Source: Streptomyces sp. R21 (lineage in GTDB: Bacteria > Actinomycetota > Actinomycetes > Streptomycetales > Streptomycetaceae). From it: a stretch of DNA of 64,000 nt. Position numbers and translations under genes: made by a program. The DNA lies in contig NZ_CP163435.1 in assembly GCF_041051975.1 (NCBI RefSeq), forward strand, positions 7,357,001 through 7,421,000, read 5' to 3'. Shown here one piece after another: positions 53,319 through 61,812 of this stretch (its first letter is position 1; each line of letters starts with the position of its first letter). The notes beneath the pieces were generated by a model that ran no database searches, was not told where the DNA came from, and worked only from the letters and a program-made list of their open reading frames with translations.

Positions 53319-54539
53319 GTGGACCGCTGCATCGTCCTGGTGGACGCCGGGTATCTGCTCGGGGCTGCCGCCAGTCTCCTCGCCGGGGATTCCTCCCGCT
53401 CCCGGATCACCGTCGACCACGCCGCCCTCATCCAGGGCCTGCGCGAGCGCGCCGAGTCGGACACGGAACGGCCCCTGCTGCGCATCTACTGGTTCGACGG
53501 CGCCCCCGACCGTGTACCGCAGCCGGAGCACCGCAGACTCCGCGTGATGCCACGCGTGACGGTACGGCTGGGCGCCCTGACGCGCAGCGACGGGAGATGG
53601 GCGCAGAAGGGCGTCGACGCCGCGATGCACGCCGAGCTGACCGAGCTCGCCCGCAACCGCGCCTGCTCCGACATCGTCCTGGTGACCGGTGACGGAGATC
53701 TGCTGCCCGGCATGATGGCCGCCAAGGAGCACGGCGTCGCCGTACACCTGTGGGCCGTGCAGGCCGCCGACGGCGACTACAACCAGTCCGAGGACCTGGT
53801 CGCCGAGGCCGACGAGCGGCGCGTGCTCGACCGGACCTGGATCACCAAGGCCGTACGAGCGAAGGACCTCGGCGGAGTCTGCGCGCCGCCGCCCGCGCCG
53901 CGCCCCGAGATCGCCGCGATCCTCTCCGCGCCGCTGCCCGATTCGGCGCTCGCCGCAGCCGCCGAGCGGCCCGCCCAGGAGGCGGAGCACGGTGCGGCTT
54001 CCGAGCCGGGGCACGGCGGGGAGGAGCGGGTGCCCGCGCCCAAGGGCGGCGTCCCCACCCCGAAGGACCTGGCCGCCCTGCGCGCTCCCGGCGCCCAGCC
54101 GGCCCAGCATCCCGCGAGCGCGACCCTGCGCTGGTCGTCCGACAAGGGCTGGGTGGAGCGGCCCGGCTCCGCCGCCGAGCCCGCGGAGGCCGCCTCGATG
54201 CCGACGCTCGCCCAGCTGACCTCGGCGGAGCAGCGCTGGGCCGACCGTGAGGAGGACATCACCACGGTCGGCGGCGATCCGTACGAGGTCGGGCAGGTCT
54301 TCGCCCGGCGCTGGATGGAGCGGCTCACCGACCAGACGCTGCTGCAGAAGCTCTCCACGATGTACCCGCGCGTCCCGCACCGCGTGGACGGCGAGCTGCT
54401 GCGCTACGCCGCCCGCTTCGGCCTCCTCGCCCACAAGGACGACCAGATCGACGAACACGACCGCTATGCGATCCGGGCCGGCTTCTGGCGCGAGATCGAC
54501 GTCCGTACGGCGGCGGAGCACGCGCCCGCGGGGGAGTGA
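53319..54539 (+). CDS. NYN-domain (PIN-like) putative RNase
   Basis: 406 residues. The N-terminal NYN fold reads CIVLVDAGYLLGAAASLLAG (Asp9), RIYWFDGAPD, GRWAQKGVDAAMHAELTELA and DIVLVTGDGDLLPGMMAA, giving the conserved acidic residues of a metal-dependent RNase site. A Pro/Ala-rich linker (about 185-290) leads to a C-terminal domain (EVGQVFARRWMERLTDQTLL with VPHRVDGELLRYAARFGLLA) that looks like a winged-helix or LOTUS-like RNA-binding module. GTG 53319 is preferred because GAGGG lies 8 bases upstream; GTG 53310 is the alternative. The target RNA is unknown. Confidence 0.85.
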   Translation: MDRCIVLVDAGYLLGAAASLLAGDSSRSRITVDHAALIQGLRERAESDTERPLLRIYWFDGAPDRVPQPEHRRLRVMPRVTVRLGALTRSDGRWAQKGVDAAMHAELTELARNRACSDIVLVTGDGDLLPGMMAAKEHGVAVHLWAVQAADGDYNQSEDLVAEADERRVLDRTWITKAVRAKDLGGVCAPPPAPRPEIAAILSAPLPDSALAAAAERPAQEAEHGAASEPGHGGEERVPAPKGGVPTPKDLAALRAPGAQPAQHPASATLRWSSDKGWVERPGSAAEPAEAASMPTLAQLTSAEQRWADREEDITTVGGDPYEVGQVFARRWMERLTDQTLLQKLSTMYPRVPHRVDGELLRYAARFGLLAHKDDQIDEHDRYAIRAGFWREIDVRTAAEHAPAGE

Positions 54540-54623
54540 CGGCCCCGCGAGCGCGTCGTGCGGGAGGCCCGGGAGAGGACCCGGGCTCATATCGGGGCAT
54601 CGGACCCCGTACCCTCGTGCTTC

Positions 54624-55646
54624 GTGAGTACGCGCACGGCACAGGCAGTCCGGAACGGGCACAGGGGCGATGTCGTGTGCGCGGTGCGGGGTCTCACCAA
54701 GACGTATCCGGCCGTCCGCGGCCGCCGCGGGACGCCCGGGGCGCCCGAAGTGCGGGCCACCGACGAGGTGAGCCTCGACATCCGGCGCGGTGAGATCTTC
54801 GGACTGCTCGGACCCAACGGCGCCGGCAAGTCCAGCCTCGTACGGCAGCTGACCGGGCTGATGCGGCCCGACAGCGGCAGCGTCGAGATCCTCGGCCACG
54901 ACATCGTGCGTCACCCCGAGCGGGCCGCGCGGATCCTCGCCTACCTCGGCCAGGAGTCCACCGCCCTCGACGAGCTGACCGTCTCGCTCGCCGCCGAGAC
55001 CACCGGGCGGCTGCGCGGGCTCGACCTCCGTGCGGCGCGCGCCGAGCGGGACGCCGTCCTCGACGAGCTGGGCCTCACGGCGATCGCCGGACGGCCGCTG
55101 AAGAAGCTGTCCGGCGGGCAACGGCGGCTGGCCTGCTTCGCCGCCGCGCTGGTGGGTGAGCGGCCGCTGCTCGTGCTCGACGAACCGACCACCGGCATGG
55201 ACCCCGTGGCCAGGCGGGCCGTGTGGGGCGCTGTCGACCGGCGGCGCGCCGAGCGCGGCGCCACTGTCCTGCTCGTCACCCACAACGTCATCGAGGCCGA
55301 GACCGTCCTCGACCGGGTCGCCGTCCTCGACCGCGGCCGCGTCATCGCCTGCGACACCCCGGCCGGTCTCAAGGAGCGGGTCGCGGGCGAGGTGCGCGTC
55401 GAGCTGGTGTGGCGCGATCGGGCACCGCTCGACGTCCCGGAGGTCGCCGCGCTGCGCGAGCGCGCCGTCGAGGCCGGGCGGCGCTGGACCCTCAGGCTCG
55501 CCCCCGAGGAGGCCCGCGCGGCCGTCGCCACCGTCACCGGAGGCGCCGCCTTCGCCGCCCTGGACGACTTCACGCTGGCCACACCGAGCCTGGAGGACGT
55601 GTACCTCGCGCTCGGCGGCAACGCGCAGGGACTGGTCAAGGCATGA
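54624..55646 (+). CDS. ABC-2 type exporter, ATP-binding protein
   Basis: 340 residues. Walker A is GLLGPNGAGKSSLVRQLTGL, the signature is KKLSGGQRRLACFAAAL, Walker B is LLVLDEPTTGMDPVARRAV and the switch His lies in LLVTHNVIEAE. This is the DrrA/CcmA-type exporter ATPase with an extra C-terminal domain of about 100 residues. GTG 54624 comes about 9 bases after TACCCT, so the message may be leaderless. The permease gene follows after 91 bases. The cargo is unknown. Confidence 0.92.
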   Translation: MSTRTAQAVRNGHRGDVVCAVRGLTKTYPAVRGRRGTPGAPEVRATDEVSLDIRRGEIFGLLGPNGAGKSSLVRQLTGLMRPDSGSVEILGHDIVRHPERAARILAYLGQESTALDELTVSLAAETTGRLRGLDLRAARAERDAVLDELGLTAIAGRPLKKLSGGQRRLACFAAALVGERPLLVLDEPTTGMDPVARRAVWGAVDRRRAERGATVLLVTHNVIEAETVLDRVAVLDRGRVIACDTPAGLKERVAGEVRVELVWRDRAPLDVPEVAALRERAVEAGRRWTLRLAPEEARAAVATVTGGAAFAALDDFTLATPSLEDVYLALGGNAQGLVKA

Positions 55647-55737
55647 GCGCGGGAGCCGCCGTATCCGTACGGAACGTGAGAGGCGCCGTGGACGTTGGGA
55701 ACCTGACGGCTGCCGGAGCGAAGGAGAGCAGCTCGAC

Positions 55738-56571
55738 GTGAGTGTCGTATCCGCGGAGGTACTGCCGCCCGCGAGCGCGGGCAGCGCGCTGTCGTCGGCC
55801 GACGAGGCCGGTGACGCCGCCGAGCTCGGGCCGCGCGCCCGGCTGTGGCCGTCGCTCGCCGCGGTGTACCGCGCGCAGCTCTCCCGCGCCCGTGTCGCAC
55901 GGATTCCGCTGCTGTTCGTGGCCACCTTCCAGTCCGTCGGGATCATGGTCCTGATGCGCGGGGTCGTGGACGGCGGGGGCGAGGCACGGGCCGTGGTCGC
56001 CGGGGCGTCCGTCCTCGTCGTCGCCTTCGTCGCGCTGAACCTGCTGGCGCAGTACTTCGGGCAGCTGCGGGCCAGCGGGGGGCTCGACCACTACGCCACC
56101 CTCCCGGTGCCGCCCGCCGCGGTCGTGCTCGGCGCGGCCGGTGCGTACGCCTCCTTCACCGTGCCCGGGACACTCGCCACCGCCGTCTTCGGGTGCGTGC
56201 TCTTCGGACTGCCGATGGCCCACCTGTGGGTGCTCGCCGCGGTCGTCCCGCTCGCTGGCGCCGCGCTCGCCGGGCTCGGGGCCGCGCTCGGGCTGCTCGC
56301 GCCGCGGCCCGAACTCGCCACGCTGCTCGGACAGTTGGGGATGTCGGCGGCGCTGCTGCTCGGGGTGCTGCCGCCGGACCGGCTGCCGACGGTCGTGCAG
56401 TACGGGCGTGATCTGCTGCCTTCCACGTACGGCGTCGAGGCCTTCGCCCGGAGCTTCTCCGCACATCCCGACTGGGCCTTCGTCCTCGCCGACCTCGGTG
56501 TGTGCGCGGGCGTCGGGGTCGCCTCGCTGGCCGTGGCGACGTGGGCGTACCGCCGGGCGGCCGTCCGGTGA
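55738..56571 (+). CDS. ABC-2 type exporter, permease
   Basis: 277 residues. Six membrane helices are seen, including RIPLLFVATFQSVGIMVLMR, AVVAGASVLVVAFVALNLLA and AHLWVLAAVVPLAGAALAGL. The family loop GGLDHYATLPVPPAAVVLGA lies between helices 2 and 3. The start is GTG 55738 (MSVVSAEVLPPASAG) behind GAAGGAGAG. It pairs with the ATPase just upstream. Confidence 0.9.
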   Translation: MSVVSAEVLPPASAGSALSSADEAGDAAELGPRARLWPSLAAVYRAQLSRARVARIPLLFVATFQSVGIMVLMRGVVDGGGEARAVVAGASVLVVAFVALNLLAQYFGQLRASGGLDHYATLPVPPAAVVLGAAGAYASFTVPGTLATAVFGCVLFGLPMAHLWVLAAVVPLAGAALAGLGAALGLLAPRPELATLLGQLGMSAALLLGVLPPDRLPTVVQYGRDLLPSTYGVEAFARSFSAHPDWAFVLADLGVCAGVGVASLAVATWAYRRAAVR

Positions 56572-56605
56572 CGCGGCCGTCATACGGGCCTGGCACGATG
56601 GCGGT

Positions 56606-57280
56606 GTGACCGCACCGCTGACTCCGCCTCCGCCGCCGCACGACCAGACTCCGCACAACGCCTGGCAGGCACCGCCTGCCGGGGGTGCTGTGGGGACTAC
56701 CGCGTACGAACAGGACGGCCCCGGAATGAAGACCGAAGTGCGGGAGGCCGCCGTGATCACGGTGGGCGTGGCGCTCGGTGGGGTGCTGCTCGGGCTGCTG
56801 TGGTGGTGGCTGGCGCCGCATGTGCCGCTGGTCGGGGGTGTGGTCGACAAGAGCTGGGTCGTCTACCTCAAGGACACCGAGGGGGAGCAGGCCGTCGGGG
56901 TCGATGGAACGTTCACTCTGCTGGCGCTCGCGTTCGGGGCGGTCAGTGCGGTGGTTGTCTTTCTGCTGCGTAGGCGTGGGGGTGTGCCGCTGGTGGTCGC
57001 GCTCGCCGTTGGGGGGCTGCTGGGGTCGTTGCTCGCCTGGCGGCTGGGGATCTGGCTGGGCCCCTCGCAGAATGTGATCGCCCACGCGAAGGCTGTGGGC
57101 AAGGGCGTGACGTTCTCCGCGCCGCTGAAGCTGAGTGCCAAGGGGGCGTTGATGGCTTGGTCCCTGGCGGCGCTGGTGGTCCATCTCGGGCTCACGGCGC
57201 TGTTCGGGCCGCGGGATCCCGATCCGTACCAGCAGAGCCCGTACGCGGCGCCCGCGCCTCCGGCTCCGCCGGCGGCCTGA
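56606..57280 (+). CDS. membrane protein, possibly DUF2567
   Basis: 224 residues. A Pro-rich head (TAPLTPPPPPHDQTPHNAW) precedes four membrane helices, of which VITVGVALGGVLLGLLWWWL and PLVVALAVGGLLGSLLAWRL are clear. The first extracytoplasmic loop has VDKSWVVYLKDTEGEQAVGVDG. The arrangement resembles the actinobacterial DUF2567 family, which I name with reserve. GTG 56606 lies 34 bases after the permease stop and just after GGCACGATGGCG, so it may belong to the exporter operon or be leaderless. Confidence 0.8.
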   Translation: MTAPLTPPPPPHDQTPHNAWQAPPAGGAVGTTAYEQDGPGMKTEVREAAVITVGVALGGVLLGLLWWWLAPHVPLVGGVVDKSWVVYLKDTEGEQAVGVDGTFTLLALAFGAVSAVVVFLLRRRGGVPLVVALAVGGLLGSLLAWRLGIWLGPSQNVIAHAKAVGKGVTFSAPLKLSAKGALMAWSLAALVVHLGLTALFGPRDPDPYQQSPYAAPAPPAPPAA

Positions 57281-57414
57281 CGGGTCCCCGGTCGCCGGGG
57301 GGTGTGGGCCTGCGGGCTTGCGGGCCCGCAGGCCTTCGACGGGGTCGCTGACGGATGGAGTTCGCCCCCTCCGCCCCTACCCTGCCCGTTGTCCTGGGGG
57401 CTGCGCCCCCTCTC

Positions 57415-57466
57415 CCCCTGCCATCGCGCTTGCGCGCTCGTCCTCAAACGCCGGACAGGCTGAAAC
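57415..57466. repeat. probable dispersed intergenic repeat
   Basis: The segment contains GCGCTTGCGCGCTCGTCCTC and then AAACGCCGGACAGGCTGAAA. From general knowledge, closely similar CTCAAACGCCGGACNGGCTG sequences recur many times in Streptomyces intergenic regions. Part of it (CGCCGGACAGGC) recurs in this window within the ileS terminator at 32229-32272. It starts next to the bL37 stop. Confidence 0.5.
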
Positions 57467-57469
57467 TAC

Positions 57470-57544
57470 TCAGGCCGGCCGGCGGCCATGGTTCGAGCGG
57501 CCCTTCTTTGTGCGCCACCTGCGTTTGCGGGTTTTCTTCGACAT
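57470..57544 (-). CDS. ribosomal protein bL37-like, 24 residues
   Basis: A complete 24-codon gene on the minus strand starts ATG at 57544 and stops TGA at 57470. The product starts MSKKTRKRRWRTKKGRS and ends NHGRRPA. It is highly basic, and its length, its Lys/Arg clusters and the NHG(K/R)RP ending match bL37, a tiny 50S protein found in actinobacterial ribosomes. GAGAG lies just upstream. It sits 41 bases downstream of ybaK on the same strand. Because of its size it is easily missed. Confidence 0.85.
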   Translation of the reverse strand: MSKKTRKRRWRTKKGRSNHGRRPA

Positions 57545-57585
57545 GTCTCTCGTGCTTAGCCGAGGACGGGGGGTTCGTCGAGGGG

Positions 57586-58089
57586 TCAGGCGCGGGCGAT
57601 GGGGGCGGAGCGGGCTTCGGTGAGCTTGGTGAGGTCGGTGGGGCTCAGTTCGACTTCGAGGCCGCGGCGGCCCGCCGAGACGCAGATCGTGGCGTGGGCC
57701 TCGGCGGAGGAATCCAGGACCGTGGGGAGCTTTTTGCGTTGGCCCAAGGGGGAGATCCCGCCGCGTACGTAGCCCGTCGTGCGTTCGGCCGCCGCGGGGT
57801 CCGCCATCGCGGCGCGCTTGCCGCCCACCGCCGTGGCGAGAGACTTGAGGTCCAGGGAGCCCGCCACGGGGACGACGGCGACCACGAGGGAGCCGTCGAC
57901 GTCCGCCACCAGCGTCTTGAAGACGCGGTCGGGCGAGACGCCCATCGCCTCGGCGGCCTCCTCGCCGTAGGACGGGTGCGAGGGGTCGTGCTCGTAGGCG
58001 TGGACCGTGAAGTCCACGCCGGCCGCCGTCAGGGCCACCGTCGCCGGAGTGCCGCCGGACTGCTGCTGCTTCTTCGACTTCTTCGCCAT
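57586..58089 (-). CDS. ybaK: Cys-tRNA(Pro)/aminoacyl-tRNA deacylase YbaK/EbsC
   Basis: 167 residues. It trans-edits mischarged tRNA, mainly Cys-tRNA-Pro. Conserved parts are TPATVALTAAGVDFTVHAYEHD, GVSPDRVFKTLVADVDG with the catalytic Lys, LATAVGGKRAAMADPAAAERTTGYV and GGISPLGQRKKLPTVLD. ATG 58089 is clear. It lies 9 bases after the Lon-N-domain gene stop, so the two are co-transcribed. Confidence 0.94.
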   Translation of the reverse strand: MAKKSKKQQQSGGTPATVALTAAGVDFTVHAYEHDPSHPSYGEEAAEAMGVSPDRVFKTLVADVDGSLVVAVVPVAGSLDLKSLATAVGGKRAAMADPAAAERTTGYVRGGISPLGQRKKLPTVLDSSAEAHATICVSAGRRGLEVELSPTDLTKLTEARSAPIARA

Positions 58090-58097
58090 ACCGGCCC

Positions 58098-58838
58098 TCA
58101 GTTGAGACTCGTCGGGCTGCGCGTCAGGTCCGAGGCGGGCAGCGACGGCAGATTACGGATGATGGCCGTCTCCGCGCGAAGGAGTTTCAGCTCCTCGCGC
58201 AGCCGCGCCGCCGTGTCCGGGGCCTGGAGCAGCCGCTGCTTCGCCGGGATGTCGAGCATCACGGCGGCCGCGACGAGGTAGGAGACGACGGACGGCTCGT
58301 CCGGCAGCTCCGCGCCCGTGGACAGCGAGCGTTCCCGCGCGCCGGCCAGTCGCTTCTGGTACTGGCGGAAGGCCCGCAGCACGCCCTCCGCGAGCGCGCC
58401 CGCCTCCTCGCCCGGGTCCTCCGGCAGCTCCTCCAGCTCGGCCATGAGGTACGCGCCGGAGGCGTCCACGGACACCAGGCGCACCCGCGTGGTCCCGGTC
58501 GCCAGCACCTCGAAGCTGCCGTCGGCGCGCTCGCGGATGGTCGCCGCGTCCGCGATGCAGCCCACCTCGTGGAAGGCCTTGGCCGGGTCGTCGCCGAAAC
58601 CGGCCGCGGGCCCGCGCTCGGGTACGGCGGTCGGGTCGGGCATGCCGGGCGAGGTCGGCGCGACCTCGTGGCCGTCGCGGATGGCGACGACGGCGAACTG
58701 GCGCGGCTCGTCCTCGGGGGTCTTCAGCAGATCGCGCATCATGGCGCGGTAGCGCGCCTCGAACACGTTCAGAGGAAGGACGAGCCCGGGGTACAGCACC
58801 GAGTTCAGGGGGAAGAGCGGGAGCCGGACGGTGGTCAC
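58098..58838 (-). CDS. Lon N-terminal (LON substrate-binding) domain protein
   Basis: 246 residues from GTG 58838 (MTTVRLPLFPLNSVLYPGLV). A TTG three codons earlier (58847) is also open, but TAGGCT stands close upstream of the GTG, which suggests a leaderless message. The domain has LPLNVFEARYRAMMRDLL, AVVAIRDGHEVA, EVGCIADAATIRERADGSF and GTTRVRLVSVDASGAYLMAE, as in stand-alone LON proteins. There is no AAA+ or protease part. Its role may be adaptor-like; unknown. Confidence 0.9.
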   Translation of the reverse strand: MTTVRLPLFPLNSVLYPGLVLPLNVFEARYRAMMRDLLKTPEDEPRQFAVVAIRDGHEVAPTSPGMPDPTAVPERGPAAGFGDDPAKAFHEVGCIADAATIRERADGSFEVLATGTTRVRLVSVDASGAYLMAELEELPEDPGEEAGALAEGVLRAFRQYQKRLAGARERSLSTGAELPDEPSVVSYLVAAAVMLDIPAKQRLLQAPDTAARLREELKLLRAETAIIRNLPSLPASDLTRSPTSLN

Positions 58839-58849
58839 GACGGGCAAGC

Positions 58850-59914
58850 CTAATGGTCGTCGGAGTGATCGCGTCCGCCGTGCTCACTCCGTGGATGTGC
58901 GGAGGCCGGAACGGGAGGATGTCCAGGTGGCCGTCCGCCGTGCAGCGGGCGCCCCGCGGCGACCTCCAGACGGATCCCGTCCCGCAGTTCCAGGAACTGG
59001 CCCAGCGGGTCGTCGGAGACCCGGTCCCAGGGGAACGTGGTGGCGTACGGCCCGATCCGGTGCAGCTGCGCCAGGGCGTCCTCCCAGCGCTCCAGCCGGA
59101 CCAGGACGTAACTGAGGACGTTGCGGACCTCCGCGGGCCACGGGTCGGCCGCCGCATAGGTAGATGAGAGCCCGATCGCGAGGTCGGCGGCCAGGTCCAG
59201 GCGCTCGCGGGCCACGACCGCCCCGCCGCCCTCCGTCAGGTACGCGAAGGCGGCGCGTACCGGCAGCGCCTGCACGAGGGAGCCGGGCAGGGCGTCCTGC
59301 GCGGCCCGCTCGGCGAAGTCGAAGCATTCGCGGTGCGAGCCGTACCAGGCGGCCGAGAGGTACTGGAGGGCGGCCACATGGCAGCCGTAGTGGTGCGGGG
59401 AACGGCGTACGGCCTCGCCCCACAGCTTCTCGAACTCGGTGTGTCCGGCGTTGGTGCCGCGGGCGTGGTCGAGCGCGATCCGCCAGGGCACCGGGTCACG
59501 CGGATCGCCCTCGGCGGCGGCGGTGATCAGCGGGCCGACCTGGCGCAGCAGCTCGGCGCGGGCCGGTGACTCCCAGCCGCGGCGGACTGCCAGCTCGGCC
59601 CTGACCAGCAGCGCGTCCGGGTCGTGCGGGGCGGCGTCCTGCCAGTCCCGCAGCCACTCGTCGCGGGAGCGCGCGAAGGAGGCGAGGCGCTGCGCGTACC
59701 GGTCGCGGTTCTCCCACTCGGCGGCCTCGCGGGTGGTGGCGAGCAGCTTGGCGGCCGGGGCGTAGTCGCCGCGGCCCGCCGCGACGAGCGCGGGTCCGAG
59801 CCGCTCGTCCGGGGCGTCGAGCAGCACCTCGTCGTCGGCGGGCAGCCCGACCGCGAGGCGCGAGGTGTTCCTGACCATCCGGGCCGCACGGATGAACGCG
59901 CGCAGCAGTGCCAT
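58850..59914 (-). CDS. hypothetical helical-repeat-like protein
   Basis: 354 residues, Ala/Arg/Leu rich. Repeated helix pairs such as AALVAAGRGDYAPAAKLLATT-like, PDALLVRAELAVRRGWESPA and SYVLVRLERWEDALAQLHRI look like degenerate TPR units. The middle contains RSPHHYGCHVAALQYLSAAW and ECFDFAERAAQDALPGS. The C-terminus is Pro/His rich. ATG 59914 (MALLRAFIRAARMVRN). It is likely a scaffold protein; I do not recognise a family. It ends just before the Lon-N-domain gene start. Confidence 0.78.
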   Translation of the reverse strand: MALLRAFIRAARMVRNTSRLAVGLPADDEVLLDAPDERLGPALVAAGRGDYAPAAKLLATTREAAEWENRDRYAQRLASFARSRDEWLRDWQDAAPHDPDALLVRAELAVRRGWESPARAELLRQVGPLITAAAEGDPRDPVPWRIALDHARGTNAGHTEFEKLWGEAVRRSPHHYGCHVAALQYLSAAWYGSHRECFDFAERAAQDALPGSLVQALPVRAAFAYLTEGGGAVVARERLDLAADLAIGLSSTYAAADPWPAEVRNVLSYVLVRLERWEDALAQLHRIGPYATTFPWDRVSDDPLGQFLELRDGIRLEVAAGRPLHGGRPPGHPPVPASAHPRSEHGGRDHSDDH

Positions 59915-59990
59915 GGTGGGCCCTCCTTCGCGTCCGAGCCTCAGCCGCTCCCGCGGACCTGCGCCGCTCGCCGTCGTGGCCGCTCAACTG

Positions 59991-60033
59991 ATGACTGATG
60001 GTTGTGGTGGGATGACCACTGCCCTTCAGTCAT
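59991..60033 (-). terminator. nested hairpin downstream of the pentapeptide-like gene
   Basis: ATGACTGA (59991-59998) faces TCAGTCAT (60026-60033); inside, GTGGT (60004-60008) faces ACCAC (60015-60019). It lies 26 bases past the minus-strand stop at 60059 and in front of the next gene, so it can end the first transcript. Confidence 0.5.
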
Positions 60034-60058
60034 GGTTGTACAAGCCGAGGTAAAAAGC

Positions 60059-61639
60059 TCAGCTGCGGCGCAGCAGCCTTGTCGCCCCCGCCGCCACCGT
60101 CGTCGCCAGGATCCAGCCGAGCAGGACCACCACCGCGGCCAGCCACTGCCAGCCGCCGCGCAGCTGCCAGAAGCCCACCTGGCCGAGGTCGATGACCGGC
60201 AGCAGCAGGTCCAGGGCGAACAGCGAGGCGTTCCACGGCGGATGCTCGGAGCCGTTGATCGGCGGATGGCTGGCGTGCGCGAAGGCGAACGAGGAGGCCG
60301 CCCACAGCACCGCCATCCACAGGGCCGCCCGCCCGGGCCGGTACCCGTAGGCGACCGTCCAGTCCTGCGCGTACCCCCAGAACTTGCCCGCGACGGGCAG
60401 CGTCTCGCGGCGGCGCCGCTGCTTGGCGAGCAGCACCTCGCGCGCGTCCTCGTCCTCGCCGGAGTTGCGCAGCACGGTGGCCAGGCGTTCGTACGGTTCC
60501 GGGTTGTACTCGGCGGTCGCCGCGGTCACCCATTCCAGGCGCTCGGTCAGCGGGAAGTGGCCCTGCGGTACGAGGTTCTCGTAGCTGAATCCGCCCATGT
60601 GCAGGCGGCCCGGGCCCGGCCAGCTCTCCGCCTTGTCGACCAGGTTCCCCACGCGCGCGCCCGACAGCACGACCTTGCCGCGCTCGGGCCCCTCGCCGAG
60701 GAAGCGCAGCTCCGGTGTCTGCACCCGGCGCAGCGACAGCTCCTGCTCGTCGTCGAGGGAGAAGCGGGCCCGCTCGAGGTCGACGGCGTCCCCGAACCGC
60801 CCGTCGTCGAGGCGGATCCCGCCCTGGCACTCGAACCGCTGGACCAGCGTGCCGCGTGCGGGCGTGGCGCCGCTCATCTGGAGGGGATTGCCGACCCCGG
60901 CCGGGGTCAGATAGAGCGTGCGTCCCACCGTCAGCTGGGGGGCGTTGAGCGCCCGGGGGCCGTACGGATTGGCGAGCCTGCTGCCGCGCAGGCTGAGCGA
61001 CACGCCGACCGTGGCGCCGCGCAGGCTCAGCTCGCCGTGCGACTCCAGCATCTCGGCCTGGAGGTCCTGCCCGACTGTCATGCCGTCGCCGGTGATCGAC
61101 TGGCCGCGCCGGTCGCGGTAGACGATGGCCTGGTTGAGGAGCAAATCCGTGCCGATGTGCGCGTCGGTGAGGCGTACCCCGTTGTGGAAGCGGCAGCGCG
61201 GCAGATGCAGGTCGCCCTCGGTGTGCACGCGGGCCGCCTCCAGCCGCGGCACCGCACAGTTCACCAGCCGTGCGGTCGTGAAGCGGGCCTCCGGCAGGAG
61301 GACCTCCTTCTCGAAGCGGCAGCCCTTCAGCTCGACGTACGGCACCACGGTCCCGCCGGCCAGATCGAAGACGTCCATGATCTGCACGCCCTGGAGCTTC
61401 AGGGAGGAGACCCGGCCGTCCAGCGCGGGCGGGCCGTTCAGCAGCAGCCAGGCCACGATCCGTGCCCGGACGCTGCGCTCGGGCCCCCAGGGGTGGCCGC
61501 CGTGCGGATCGTCCACGGTCGCGTCGCCGCTCCGCAGGTCGTACGTGCTGCCGTTGCGGAAGGCCTGCCACATTCCGGCTTCGGCGGCGGTCAGATCGTC
61601 CGGCAGGGCTCCACCTCGGATGCCGGCACCCTCGGTCAC
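60059..61639 (-). CDS. pentapeptide-repeat-like membrane protein
   Basis: 526 residues. The N-terminal head (LTAAEAGMWQAFRNGSTYDL) is followed by about 300 residues that look like a beta-helix. These have recurrent LxLxGxxI-type turns, for example VSSLKLQGVQIMDVFDLAGG, VELKGCRFEKEVLLPEARF and AEMLESHGELSLRGATVG. The last 110 residues contain about three membrane helices (AALWMAVLWAASSFAFAHAS; WLAAVVVLLGWILATTVAAG). Streptomyces homologues are often labelled membrane-associated oxidoreductase, but I see no cofactor motif. GTG 61639 is the first in-frame start. Confidence 0.8.
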   Translation of the reverse strand: MTEGAGIRGGALPDDLTAAEAGMWQAFRNGSTYDLRSGDATVDDPHGGHPWGPERSVRARIVAWLLLNGPPALDGRVSSLKLQGVQIMDVFDLAGGTVVPYVELKGCRFEKEVLLPEARFTTARLVNCAVPRLEAARVHTEGDLHLPRCRFHNGVRLTDAHIGTDLLLNQAIVYRDRRGQSITGDGMTVGQDLQAEMLESHGELSLRGATVGVSLSLRGSRLANPYGPRALNAPQLTVGRTLYLTPAGVGNPLQMSGATPARGTLVQRFECQGGIRLDDGRFGDAVDLERARFSLDDEQELSLRRVQTPELRFLGEGPERGKVVLSGARVGNLVDKAESWPGPGRLHMGGFSYENLVPQGHFPLTERLEWVTAATAEYNPEPYERLATVLRNSGEDEDAREVLLAKQRRRRETLPVAGKFWGYAQDWTVAYGYRPGRAALWMAVLWAASSFAFAHASHPPINGSEHPPWNASLFALDLLLPVIDLGQVGFWQLRGGWQWLAAVVVLLGWILATTVAAGATRLLRRS

Positions 61640-61754
61640 GGCTTTTCCATCCTCCTCAGCTACTCGCGGGTTTCGTACACCCGTTCAATGCCCGCTCAGT
61701 GACGGCCCGAACGCTACTGGTGAGGGGGATCTTCCGCGGAACCGGAGGTGGCGT

Positions 61755-61771
61755 GTATCAGCCATTGATAC
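61755..61771. promoter_or_regulatory. inverted repeat, candidate operator of the hisD operon
   Basis: GTATCA-GCCAT-TGATAC (arms 61755-61760 and 61766-61771) is a perfect 6-bp inverted repeat with a 5-base centre, 42 bases before the hisD start. Its size and place fit a repressor site. The cognate regulator is not evident in this window. Confidence 0.55.
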
Positions 61772-61812
61772 GGCCGACCGACGCCTTATCGCCGTCTGAG
61801 AGAATTGCGTAC

